Part shown: positions 12,421 through 21,994 of the stretch, piece after piece
Layout of the letters: the number at the start of each line of letters is the position of its first letter
How positions within the stretch are numbered: the stretch's first letter is position 1
From: Deinandra increscens subsp. villosa
Taxonomy: Eukaryota; Streptophyta; Magnoliopsida; Asterales; Asteraceae
Direction: 5' to 3'
Assembly (NCBI GenBank): GCA_039602395.1
Contig: JBCNJP010000024.1
Coordinates: forward strand, 3,113,731 to 3,177,730
Length of the DNA stretch: 64,000 nucleotides
Position numbers and translations under genes: made by a program
Notes under the pieces: model-generated
What the model saw: only the letters and a program-made list of their open reading frames with translations
Told to the model about the DNA's origin: nothing
The model's database searches: none

Positions 12421-12423
<3 letters not shown>
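12244..12423 (-). mobile_element. TA-linked cassette B2, inverted copy
   Basis: A 180-bp copy of family B in the opposite orientation to B1, from GGGTTAGGTTCAAATGAGAA to AAATGATCCTCTCCC. It is more diverged in the middle. It is bounded by (TA)n at 12197-12243 and 12424-12451. Confidence 0.76.
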
Positions 12424-12451
<28 letters not shown>

Positions 12452-12454
<3 letters not shown>

Positions 12455-14769
12455 AATGGATATAATAAAAACCCTCTTGAGTTGTGAATACCTTGAAAAT
12501 CCTCTTAAAGCCATAGATCTTCATGATCAATGGTTGTGGTTGAAAGAGAATCTTTTATTTTTCTTTTACCTTTTTTATAAAGGCTTTAATACCCAAAAGG
12601 GTATTATAGTAAACTTCTATCTCTTTTATCTCTTCTACTTTTTTACTTCCAAGACACTCATCATTGTTACCTCTCTCATACTTTTTCACTTACCAAGACA
12701 CTTATCATTGCTATCTATCCCCTACTTTTTTTTCTCTTTCTCTCTCTTTTTCTTTCTTTTTTACTTTCTCTCTCTTATTTTTCAATGCAAAACATTGAGT
12801 GTTACATATATAAAAGATGATAAATCTCCATATATTATTTGAATTTACATATGCAAAAAATGTTATTGCTATTAAACATTCTGCTAACACCATATTACAT
12901 ATGTAATGATACTACTATTAAGTAATCTGCTGACATCATTTTACATATGTAAATTATCTGGATATATGAAACAAAAAAAATAACAAATATATTTATTAAT
13001 TTGTAAGAAGTTGTTACAATCAACATTAAACATAAACATGTTTTATACGAAATGATTAAAAAAATATATAACAAGTTAACAAAAATATATAAAAGCTAAT
13101 TATTCTTGAGCTTTTGATAATCAACTTCATCTTTGACAAAAAAATCTCGTAACATGTGAAGAAAAAAATCACTAGTTCATATACGTAAACACCATAACAT
13201 TTTACATATGTAAGTTCAAGTAATTTACATACGTAATTTTCATCTAAATTTACGTATGTAACATATGTAATTTACATATGAAAATTCATATAATATATGG
13301 AGATTTAACATTAAACAAATGAAAAATTACATATGTAATGTAATTTACATATGTAATTTAAATAGATAACAAGTGATAACATGTTACAAACATAAATTTA
13401 CATATGTAAATTTAAAATAGATAATGAGATGTAACATGCTACGTAACAAAAATATATAAAAGCTAACAAAAGTATATAAAAACTAGTTATTCTTGAGTTC
13501 TTAATAATCATCTAATAATCATCTTCATCTATATGTTACATATGTAAATTCAAGTAATTTACATATGTAAATTCAAGTAATTTACAAATGTAAATTCAAA
13601 TAATTAACATATGTAAATTCAAATAATTTACATATATAAATACAAGAAAAAAAGTTAAATCAGTTTATATACGTAAACATCACAACATGTTGCATATGTA
13701 AATTCAGATAACTTACATATGTAAATCCAAGTAATTTACATACGTAGATTTTCGTCTAAGTTTACGTAACGTAGCACAAGTAATTTACATATGTTAATTT
13801 AATATATATGGAGATTTAACATATGTAAAAAAAAGTATTAGTGCTATTACAAATATATTTTATTAACTTATAAGTATTCATTACAACAACATTTAAAAAA
13901 CATAAAAAAATATATAAAAGCTAATTGTTCTTGAGTTCTTGATAATCATCTTCAACTTTGATACAAAATCACGTAACTTACAAAGAAAACAAGTTCATCA
14001 ATTCATACACGTAAACATCACAGTGTGTTACATATGTAAATTCAAGTAATTTACATATGTAGCGCAAGTTACATATGTAAATTTAAATATATGATTAGAT
14101 GTAAAATGAAACAAACGTAAATTTACACATGAAACAAGAAAATGCTTCAGTTTGTTCAAATAGGACAGCATTACTAGATGAAGAACCCTCATTGTTGACA
14201 TTGTTTTGAATATTAGGATCTCCATTGGAAGCTTCTGAATAAAACATATGTAAGTAAATATAAAACTGTTAGGGGGGGGGGGGATTAAGAACAAAGAAAT
14301 CTTAAAAAGAAAAAACTCTTAACATACCTTTATAAGATTGTCCATTGTTGATATTAAAATCATTGGATGATTCCGTACGATGCAAATGGTCTTCCAAATT
14401 GTGAGGACACTGATGTTGAGGAGATGCCATTAAATTCGGAGGTTGCATTTTTCGGTTTTTTAAGGTTTCTTGAAGTGCATTAATGGAGTTAATGGGGGTG
14501 TTCATGATATGAAGAAGAAGAAGAAGAAGAATTAAAGAATAAGTGAAAATGAAAATGAAGAAAATAAAAGATAAGAAGGGGGTTATCTAGGAGGAAAAGG
14601 TGATGGGATGGGGCATTGGAAACACAAAATTCATAATTGATGTGAGAAAGAGTAAAATACAATCTTACCCTTTTGCATAAGACAAAATAGAGTGAGGTGG
14701 ATAAAATCACAACCCTTGGATGAGTTTTCAAAGATTTCACAACTCAAGTGGGTTTTCACTCTATACTTT

Positions 14770-14772
<3 letters not shown>
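12452..14772 (-). mobile_element. TA-linked cassette C1, 2.3 kb, with an internal mini-gene
   Basis: Ends are GGGAATGGATATAATAAAAA on the left and, read inward from the right, GGGAAAGTATAGAGTGAAAA. Both continue into CTTGAGTTGTGAA...TTGAAAA, giving imperfect inverted repeats of about 50 bp. The interior (12830-14110) is dense with the 12-bp palindrome TTACATATGTAA and near copies, often followed by ATTCAAGTAA. It is bounded by (TA)n at 12424-12451 and 14773-14818. A two-exon reading frame sits next to the right end (14095-14505, minus). Short relatives are at 19367-19950 and from 60188. I recognise no transposase domain. Confidence 0.72.
14095..14505 (-). CDS. Two-exon mini-gene inside cassette C1, product unknown
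   Basis: Exon 1 (14505-14328) starts MNTPINSINALQETL and ends at AAAG followed by a GTATGT donor. Exon 2 (14234-14095) follows TTTTATTCAG and continues in phase (EASNGDPNIQNNVNNEG) to a stop where the palindrome-rich region begins, giving about 105 residues. The product is Asn/Ser/Gln-rich and looks like a disordered N-terminus. A 5' flank of about 270 bp reaches the terminal repeat, with a TTC-rich leader. The position, directly inside a terminus and reading inward, is where an autonomous element would begin its transposase, so it may be a truncated remnant; a captured host 5' end is the alternative. I do not recognise the family, and no catalytic domain is present. Confidence 0.4.

Positions 14773-14818
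<46 letters not shown>
14773..14818. repeat. (TA)n tract between C1 and B3
   Basis: About 46 bp of uninterrupted TA repeat. Confidence 0.95.
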
Positions 14819-14821
<3 letters not shown>

Positions 14822-14977
14822 AGAGGATCATTTGAGAACCAATTGGGTTTGAGAACTTTTGAGAACCATTCTGAGCCACAAGTTATATATAAGGAAATCC
14901 TCCCCATGAATTTGAATGCTTCCCCCCTGAAAATTAGTGGCTCAGAATGGTTCTCAAAAGTTCTCATTTGAACCTAA

Positions 14978-14979
<2 letters not shown>
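14819..14979 (+). mobile_element. TA-linked cassette B3
   Basis: A 161-bp family B copy in the same orientation as B1 and very close to it in sequence, including GGAAATCC.CCCCATGAATTT in the centre. Its right end lacks the last C of CCC (AACCTAACCATATA). It is bounded by (TA)n at 14773-14818 and 14980-15038. Confidence 0.77.
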
Positions 14980-15023
<44 letters not shown>

Positions 15024-15038
15024 GTATATATATATATA
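14980..15038. repeat. (TA)n tract with two TG interruptions between B3 and D1
   Basis: About 59 bp of TA repeat broken by GTATATG, the only clearly imperfect tract in this part of the chain. Confidence 0.93.
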
Positions 15039-16262
15039 GGTGAAAATTCAAATACAAAGGGATATTTCCATGCGAAGTGTGCGAAGTGATCTTAGCCATT
15101 GATTTGATAAATGAGTGGTCCAGATCTGAGAGATCTAATCCAGACGCAAAACAAAAAAAAAATTAGCGTGCAAATAACCTAGAGGGGTAAAATGGGTATA
15201 ACCTACAAAAAAGTTTCCCCCATCTTTTTTTAAACGTCTATAACTTTTTCATATGACATCGGTTTTTTAAAAAAAATACACCATAAAATCGAGCATTTAA
15301 TTCTCTTTAATTCGAGTCATAGTATTGTTATACTTTTTTTGAAGTTAAAAAAACTTTTTTTTAGAACTCGACTATGCGTCTAGGTGATGTTTGCGTGATT
15401 ATAAAATAAAGCATGCGTGATTATTGTATTTGGTGGCAAAATGGTGACAATTGCCTTTTTTACACCATTTTTTGCTACCAAAACATATTATGGTGGTAAA
15501 ATGGTGACAATTGCTTATGAGAATAAAGCTTGCGTGATTATCTATAACTTGCGTGATTATGACCTGTACATTTTTTCACAACATATTGGTGAAAAAATGG
15601 TGACAATTGCTTATGAAATAAAGTTTGCGTGATTATGACGTGTACATTTTTTTCACAACATATTTGGTGGCAAAATGGTGGCAATTGCTTATGAAATAAA
15701 CATATTTAGTATGCAATATGGTGACAATTTCCCTTTTGACACCATTTTTGCTACCAAAACATATTTGGTGGCAAAACTTTTTTTTTAAGTTCGTCTTCGT
15801 AAAGCTTGCGTGATTATAATATAACTTGAGTGATTATGATATTTGGTGGCAAAAATGGTGACAATTGCCTTTTTGACACCATTTTGCTACCAAAACATAT
15901 TTGGTGGCAAAATGGTGACAATTTCTTATGAAATAAAGCCCTTGCGTGATTATGTATAACTTGCGTGATTATGACTATGACATGTACATTTTTCACAACA
16001 TATTTGGTGGCAAAATGGTGACAATTGCTTATGAAATAAAGTTTGCGTGATTATGTATAACTTGCGTGATTAGGACCTGGACATGTTTTTACAATATATT
16101 TAGTGGCAAAATTGTGACAATTGCCCTTTTGACTTCATATTTTGGTGGCAAAATGGTGACAATTGCGCTTTTGACACCATTTTGCTACCAAAAACACGGT
16201 GGCAAGATATTACCCTCCTTCGCACACTTCGCACGGAAAGTCCCCTTTGTACAATAACTTTC

Positions 16263-16265
<3 letters not shown>
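15039..16265. mobile_element. TA-linked cassette D1
   Basis: Left end GGTGAAAATTCAAATACAAA and, read inward from the right, GGGGAAAGTTATTGTACAAA. Both run on into TTTCC.TGCGAAGTGTGCGAA, so the ends are inverted repeats of about 45 bp. The interior repeats the unit TTTGGTGGCAAAATGGTGAC many times and its complement (GACACCATTTTGCTACCAAA) several times, with GCGTGATTAT as a second short repeat. It is non-coding. It is bounded by (TA)n at 14980-15038 and 16266-16320. A right-end relative occurs at 57885-57930. Confidence 0.72.

Positions 16266-16320
<55 letters not shown>
16266..16320. repeat. (TA)n tract between D1 and the Helitron
   Basis: About 55 bp of uninterrupted TA repeat. Confidence 0.95.
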
Positions 16321-16321
<1 letters not shown>

Positions 16322-16322
<1 letters not shown>

Positions 16323-17382
16323 TAGGTTAGTAACCCATGTACTACACGGGCTGAATTTAGATTAATAATATTAAACAAAATAAATAAAGGAAAAAAAAGA
16401 TTAAGAAAATTAAAAATTACAATTAACGTAAAATTGTTATAAAACAGTAAATGATAATTTAATAAATTAAATAAATTTATTATGTTTGACAAATTGTTGA
16501 TTAATTTTCTTACAAACACTCAAATTATTTAGTAGCTTTATCAAATCTATATTAATTTTGTCATATTTTTAAAATAAAAGTTTAAATTGGACAAAATTGG
16601 CAATTAATCTTAATTGGTGATTTACTAAATTTGTAATTGATTGTGATATTAAGATTGTTGATTAATTTTCTTACAAACACTCAAATTATTTAGTAACTTT
16701 ATCAAATCTATATTAATTTTGTCATATTTTTTAAATAAAAGTTTAAATTGGACAAAATTGGCAATTAATCTTAATTGGTGATTTACTAAATTTGTAATTG
16801 ATTGTGAGTTTGATATATGACGGTGATGATGTAGACCATCTAAAATAAAGACATATGGCAACTATTTTATTGCTTTATTAGGATTAAGATTATGATTATA
16901 TTAAGATATATAAATAAGTAATAAGAAACAACGAAGATGGAGGAAAAAAACATACATGATTGGAGGTTGGGAATAGTTTGAGAATGCTTTGATTGAAAAA
17001 ATATGTAGGTTTATTTGTGTGGAGTGTATATGAATTTAAAGATCTGAAATTGTGTTTTTTTGTGATAAATAAGGAAAGATTTGATAATTATATTAGATTT
17101 AAATACAAATTTGAATTTTATAAACAATTTATATATGTAGAAAATTGAAATGTGATTATAAATTTGATAAAATTTGCATTTGATTTTATTAAATGTTATG
17201 TTGAATTACATATGTGGAAAGTTGAAATAATGAAGTTTATAGATTTGATACGTTTAATTGGAAAGATGCATGAATGTAATATTGAATAAGGGATTGACAA
17301 GTGGATTGTTGAGGTGGAGGATGATGTGGACACCCTAGTAAAGTGACATGTGGACACCATTTTATTGCTTTATTAGGATGAA

Positions 17383-17385
<3 letters not shown>
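16322..17385 (-). mobile_element. Small non-autonomous Helitron
   Basis: On the minus strand it begins TCTTTCATCC after A at the right (17385) and ends, at 16322, with an imperfect hairpin (CCCGTG, 5-nt loop, CATGGG), a spacer, CTAG, then T. These are the A|TC...CTAG|T features of Helitrons, which leave no target duplication. It lies between two (TA)n tracts, consistent with an A-T target. No Rep/helicase is encoded. The interior contains a tandem duplication, and a second copy of the 5' end (TTATTGCTTTATTAGGAT) recurs near 16870. Confidence 0.65.
16494..16807. repeat. 161-bp tandem duplication inside the Helitron
   Basis: The block starting TTGTTGATTAATTTTCTTAC at 16494 recurs at 16655, almost unchanged for about 150 bp. 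Apparent short frames here read through AT-rich repeat. Confidence 0.85.
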
Positions 17386-17415
<30 letters not shown>

Positions 17416-17419
<4 letters not shown>

Positions 17420-18929
17420 TGGGCATAGATATTAACCCTCTCTTGGAGCATTAACCAATTAACCAACAATGAATGGGTTGATCAAAATAATGTTATTGAT
17501 CTAAGGGCTCTAATTTAAAGCTGCATTTTTAATTTCTGTTTTATTTTTTATTGAATTGAAAAGGGCAAATCTGTCATTTAACAACCCCAAATAAAAACCC
17601 CATTCATTTAAAAAGATCCATAACTTTTTTATACATTGTCGGATTTTTTTAAAAGTTGCACCATTAAACTCGTCGCATTTTTATCTTCAATTCGATTATA
17701 GTCTCGACGTTTTATATTACCGTCTTCTAAGACGTACGATTTAGCACTAGTGTTACACATATAAACACTGATGCTGGTGTTATAAACATAAACAGTGGTA
17801 AATAAGTACAACTAACTCGAAATATTACAATCACTAGCACTAGTGTTATAAAAAATAATTCTTAGTGCCCTAACTAGTGACATTTGTTTAAAACGGTCAG
17901 TAACATTGATGCTAGTGTTTAACAACACTTAAGAGTCACCAAATGTAAAACTAAAAAAAAACACAAATTACACTTTAACACTGATGTTATACCTGCACTA
18001 GGACTCAAACAAACTCCATGTAAACAAAATAATTTTAAAAAAGAATCCAAGATAGAATAATTAATCCAAGATAGAATAATTTGAATACATATCATAATTT
18101 CATTCGGAAGTAAAATATATTATATATATATTCAAGAACAAAAAAAAACCCATGAATTATGGAACCTAAATAAAACCCGTGTACCTTCCTCCTCGAAAAG
18201 AAAACAGAACACAAAATAGTGGTGCGATGGTCGTCGGAGGCTATCCAGCGGCTCCTTGCTGCAACAGCCCCGTCAGGGGTCTAAAAACCATCATCAATCA
18301 TCGATTAAGAACAAAACATCATCAATCATCGACCAAGAACAAAATATCATCAATCATCGACCAAGAACCTCATCGAATATCATGGACTTCTCAGATCTGT
18401 ACATGGATGATGAAATCAGAGGTTTAGAAGGAGGATAAAAGATGAAAAACAAAAATTAGATGTGCGATAGATGTTGACGGCGGGACAAGCGATGATGATG
18501 ATGGGGTGAATCGGAAACACCGGCGGCGGCAGGTAAGCCTATAGCGGTGGCTTTTGTGCGGCGGCGGCAGGCAAGCCTATTGGACAAGCGATGACGATGT
18601 GTGATGGCTTTTGTGATGGTTGTTGACAACGGCGACAAGCTTATAGCGACGACAGCGGAAGAAACGTGGAGGTGGCTGAATGTTTCTACTTGCCGGAATT
18701 TCTTGAAGGAGTAGGGAGGATGTGAGGTTGAGATGTATAGTTTCTTGGATTGTGAATTTGGGAAAATGGGGCAAAGATATCAATACGTGGCTTTTACTTT
18801 TTTACCCCTGTATCATTTTGAGCCACAAACACATAATCTTGATTTAGACCGTTAGATCAAAAACCCAAAGCATAAGATCTAGTTATTTGGTTAATGCTTT
18901 AAGAAAGGGTTATCAATTGTTCTCATCCC
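17416..18929. mobile_element. TA-linked cassette F1
   Basis: Left end GGGTTGGGCATAGATATTAA; right end read inward GGGATGAGAACAATTGATAA. Both continue with CCCT.TCTT..AGCATTAACCAA, giving imperfect inverted repeats of about 45 bp. The left interior repeats ACACTGATGCTAGTGTT-like motifs (17740-18000). The right interior has three tandem copies of a roughly 30-bp unit with ATCATCAATCATCGA (18289-18370) and a GC-richer CGGCGG stretch (18478-18660). The short frames there have no recognisable domain. It is bounded by (TA)n at 17386-17415 and 18930-18941. Confidence 0.68.
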
Positions 18930-18941
18930 TATATATATATA

Positions 18942-19316
18942 GGGTAATAATCTTGTGAAGACACCTTTTTTGTGAAAACGCGAAAACAAATATTAAAACC
19001 TACATAATTTTTTGTGTGATCCACATGTTCATCATTCAATAAAAACGTAAAAAATGATGGAAATATATGACATATAGTGCGACTTAGAAAAAAATATTAA
19101 CTCATACTAAAAGTATGAGTTTTTTTTTGTGATGCACGTGTGCACCACACAAAAAAAACGTTAATTTTTTTTTTAATTTTTATAGGATTAAAGATAATAT
19201 AATTTTAAGACTTATGGTGCAAATTTTTTTAAAAAATATTAATGTATGAAAAAGTTATGTAGGTTTTAAGATTTTTTCACGCAGTTCTCACAAAAAAAGG
19301 GTGTTTTCGTAGGATC

Positions 19317-19318
<2 letters not shown>
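18942..19318. mobile_element. TA-linked cassette A2 (short)
   Basis: It starts GGGTAATAATCTTGTGAAGA and ends TTTTCGTAGGATCA. It shares AAAACAAATATTAAAACCTA and GTATGAAAAAGTTATGTAGG with family A, arranged as inverted ends. The palindrome site is present in decayed form (TGATGCACGTGTGCACCA). It is bounded by (TA)n at 18930-18941 and 19319-19366. Confidence 0.7.

Positions 19319-19366
<48 letters not shown>
19319..19366. repeat. (TA)n tract between A2 and C2
   Basis: About 48 bp of TA repeat. Confidence 0.95.
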
Positions 19367-19369
<3 letters not shown>

Positions 19370-19948
19370 GATGGATATAATGAAAACCTCTTTGAGTTGG
19401 AAAAACCGTGGAAACTAACACAAAACGATTTGTTTTCTTCAAAATTTTTGTAGTGATTCTATGAGTTAATACAAGCCCCATGGTGAAAAAATTTGAAAAA
19501 ACGCCTAGTAGTTTTTTTAAAAAAAAATCCGAAATCTGATTACGTCATGTTACATATGTAACATTTACCTGTTACATATGTAAAATGCCTTGTTACATAT
19601 GTAACAAAATCTGTAAATAAATTTTAAAAAAAAAAACTTTAGGCGCTTTTTTATTTTTTATTTTTCACCAAAACCATCAAAAATGAATGTAGAATCTATT
19701 AAAAAAATACATCTAAAAAAATAACAAATTTTTAGCGTCTTTTTTTGCCGGTTAACTTCTTTTTGCAAAAAATCGGTTCTTAAATATTTTTTTAAAAAAA
19801 ATATACTCGTCGTTTTTCTTATTTTTTTCATAAATGGTGTTTTTTTAAGTTAGAGAGTCACCATAAAAAAAATCGGAACAAAAAATGAATTTTTTAACTT
19901 AGTTTTCACGGTTTTTCCAACTCGGAGAGGTTTTCATTTTATCCTTCT

Positions 19949-19950
<2 letters not shown>
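19367..19950. mobile_element. TA-linked cassette C2 (short relative of C1)
   Basis: Left end GGGGATGGATATAATGAAAA. Right end read inward AGGAGAAGGATAAAATGAAA. Both continue CCTCT..GAGTTGGAAAAACC, an inverted repeat of about 55 bp. Three copies of the C-family palindrome TTACATATGTAA lie at about 19549-19600. It lacks the two-exon frame of C1. It is bounded by (TA)n at 19319-19366 and 19951-20003. Confidence 0.74.

Positions 19951-20003
<53 letters not shown>
19951..20003. repeat. (TA)n tract between C2 and B4
   Basis: About 53 bp of TA repeat. Confidence 0.95.
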
Positions 20004-20005
<2 letters not shown>

Positions 20006-20178
20006 TTAGGTTCAAATGAGAACCAATTGTTTTTTAGAACTTTTGAGAACCATTCTGGACCACTAATTTTCATGGGGGGCCACTCAAATTCATGGGGGGG
20101 ATTTCCATATAGATAACTAGTGGCTCAGAATGGTTCTCAAAAGTTCTCAAAACCAATTAGTTCTCAAATGATCCTCTC

Positions 20179-20180
<2 letters not shown>
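20004..20180 (-). mobile_element. TA-linked cassette B4, inverted copy
   Basis: A 177-bp family B copy in the orientation of B2: GGTTAGGTTCAAATGAGAAC to AAATGATCCTCTCCC, with CATTCTGGACCACTAATTTT in the centre. It is bounded by (TA)n at 19951-20003 and 20181-20222. Confidence 0.77.
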
Positions 20181-20222
<42 letters not shown>

Positions 20223-20228
<6 letters not shown>

Positions 20229-21153
20229 CCACACACGTTTTATTAAATAAAACGTCCATCATTTTTTTCGTTTATTATTATTAATCGTGAAATGTTACTT
20301 AAAATTAGCATTCTTGTTCGTTGCCCAAGTGTAACCCTTTTGTATGGGACCTCGATAGTTACGTTAATATTATCTAATGATTGGACATTATAATCCAACA
20401 GAAGAAGCCATTGAAAAAAAATAGAAAATAAAGAATGTATAAGGAAATAGGGGAGATGGTGAATTGCTGAAATAAAATGTATGCGTCACTAAGAAAAATA
20501 TAAAATACTAATACCAATAAGTGGAGGGAAAACGAAAATACACTAGAAAATAATAATTAAAAACACTTATTCGGTTTCTTTATTACGCAAAAACTATAAT
20601 TGAATACGCAAATACAAAAAAATAAACGTGCGTCCTTCCGTCTACTCAGAATATCAATCATAACACCCCCTATAAATTATAGGTGCACGATTCACTTCGT
20701 AAAATAACGCAAACTAAAAAATAAAATTGCGTCCTTCCGTCTACTCAGAATATCAATCAAAACACCTCCTATAAATTCAAAAAAAAAATTAACGCAAACC
20801 TCCCCAACTACTCAAGAAACACAACATTTCTAAAAAACCTTAAAAAAAACCGTGTAGATGGCTTCGTCATCTTCACCAACATACATCTACCCACTCTGCT
20901 AAAGATTTATTCCTAAAAAATAAGTTAAAGATGGAGATAATGATCGAATATCAGAAGGAAAAGCACCTGGTAGACATTCTCAACCAAACCTTCGACACTC
21001 TACGAGAAACGATCGAAGAAAGAAATGAAATTAAAAAAAACTATTCATCTTGCCGAAGAGTCTTGTTCGTGATTTGGTCATTTTGTTCATGATAGACAAT
21101 ACCAAAACTGGCATAGAATATATGCAAACGATTACAGACCCAATCTAAGCCCT
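20223..21153 (+). other. Chain segment left of the CACTA, unassigned, with a 53-codon frame
   Basis: AT-rich sequence. A 30-bp block, CCTTCCGTCTACTCAGAATA..., occurs twice (20634 and 20725). CGCAAA-type words also occur at 57650-57800, on the other side of the CACTA, so the two parts probably once formed one unit. At 20929-21090 an open frame (MEIMIEYQKEKHLVDILNQT..., ending VIWSFCS) is charged and helix-prone, possibly coiled coil. I do not recognise it and cannot show that it is a gene. Confidence 0.35.
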
Positions 21154-21324
21154 CACTAGTACATATATGACATACGGTCACACTTTTCACGTTTCGGCCT
21201 TGTGACACTTTCTATTAAAAGTGTGACCATAGGTAATTTTTAATTTTCTAGACATGTTTCGGTAACATTTTAGATCGTTTTGTGTGACCATTGCAAGCCC
21301 GATCAGTTAATATGGTCGCACTTT
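21154..21324. repeat. CACTA left terminus and subterminal repeats
   Basis: After the terminal repeat come GGTCACACTTTT, CTTGTGACACTTT, AAAAGTGTGACC, TTGTGTGACCATT and ATGGTCGCACTTT within 170 bp, cut short by the assembly gap. Confidence 0.75.
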
Positions 21325-21824
21325 NNNNNNNNNNNNNNNNNNNNNNNNNNNNNNNNNNNNNNNNNNNNNNNNNNNNNNNNNNNNNNNNNNNNNNNNNNNN
21401 NNNNNNNNNNNNNNNNNNNNNNNNNNNNNNNNNNNNNNNNNNNNNNNNNNNNNNNNNNNNNNNNNNNNNNNNNNNNNNNNNNNNNNNNNNNNNNNNNNNN
21501 NNNNNNNNNNNNNNNNNNNNNNNNNNNNNNNNNNNNNNNNNNNNNNNNNNNNNNNNNNNNNNNNNNNNNNNNNNNNNNNNNNNNNNNNNNNNNNNNNNNN
21601 NNNNNNNNNNNNNNNNNNNNNNNNNNNNNNNNNNNNNNNNNNNNNNNNNNNNNNNNNNNNNNNNNNNNNNNNNNNNNNNNNNNNNNNNNNNNNNNNNNNN
21701 NNNNNNNNNNNNNNNNNNNNNNNNNNNNNNNNNNNNNNNNNNNNNNNNNNNNNNNNNNNNNNNNNNNNNNNNNNNNNNNNNNNNNNNNNNNNNNNNNNNN
21801 NNNNNNNNNNNNNNNNNNNNNNNN
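21325..21824. other. Assembly gap (500 N)
   Basis: Exactly 500 undetermined bases, a conventional placeholder. The true length is unknown. It falls in the left subterminal region of the CACTA. Confidence 0.99.
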
Positions 21825-21877
21825 TAAATGCATCCCTCAGTTGAGCATATTATATAAAATTTACAATATTATTGCAG

Positions 21878-21994
21878 GAACTACTAACATTGGAGGAGCG
21901 TATAGGAAACGTGAACAGTGGGCTAAGTGAACAAGTTATTTTTAGAGTCAATGAAACAAAGAAAACACATAGCTTTTATTGTGATCTCAACTAA
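21878..21994 (+). pseudogene. Exon fragment of a HIP1/MBR-like RING E3 ligase
   Basis: After TTATTGCAG the frame reads ELLTLEERIGNVNSGLSEQ, then VIFRVNETKK... to a stop, 38 codons in all. The ELL.LEERIGNV..GLSE block is what I recall from the region just before the RING finger of plant HIP1/MBR-type E3 ubiquitin ligases, placed after a normal acceptor site. The RING itself is not visible, because the frame diverges after about 20 residues. It lies 54 bp after the gap, within the CACTA, so it is best read as a captured exon. I rely on memory of the family for the match. Confidence 0.5.

Noticed and set aside
13190..13780. Spaced TTACATATGTAA repeats as a possible CRISPR array
   Set aside because: The genome is plant nuclear, the repeats are short palindromes with irregular spacing, and they form part of a TA-linked cassette.
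18179..18783. Short Arg/His-rich frames in cassette F1 as a gene
   Set aside because: They read through a 30-bp tandem repeat and CGGCGG-rich sequence on both strands without motifs.
21280..21930. Long frames across 21325-21824 and 60478-60977
   Set aside because: They run through N gaps and carry no information.
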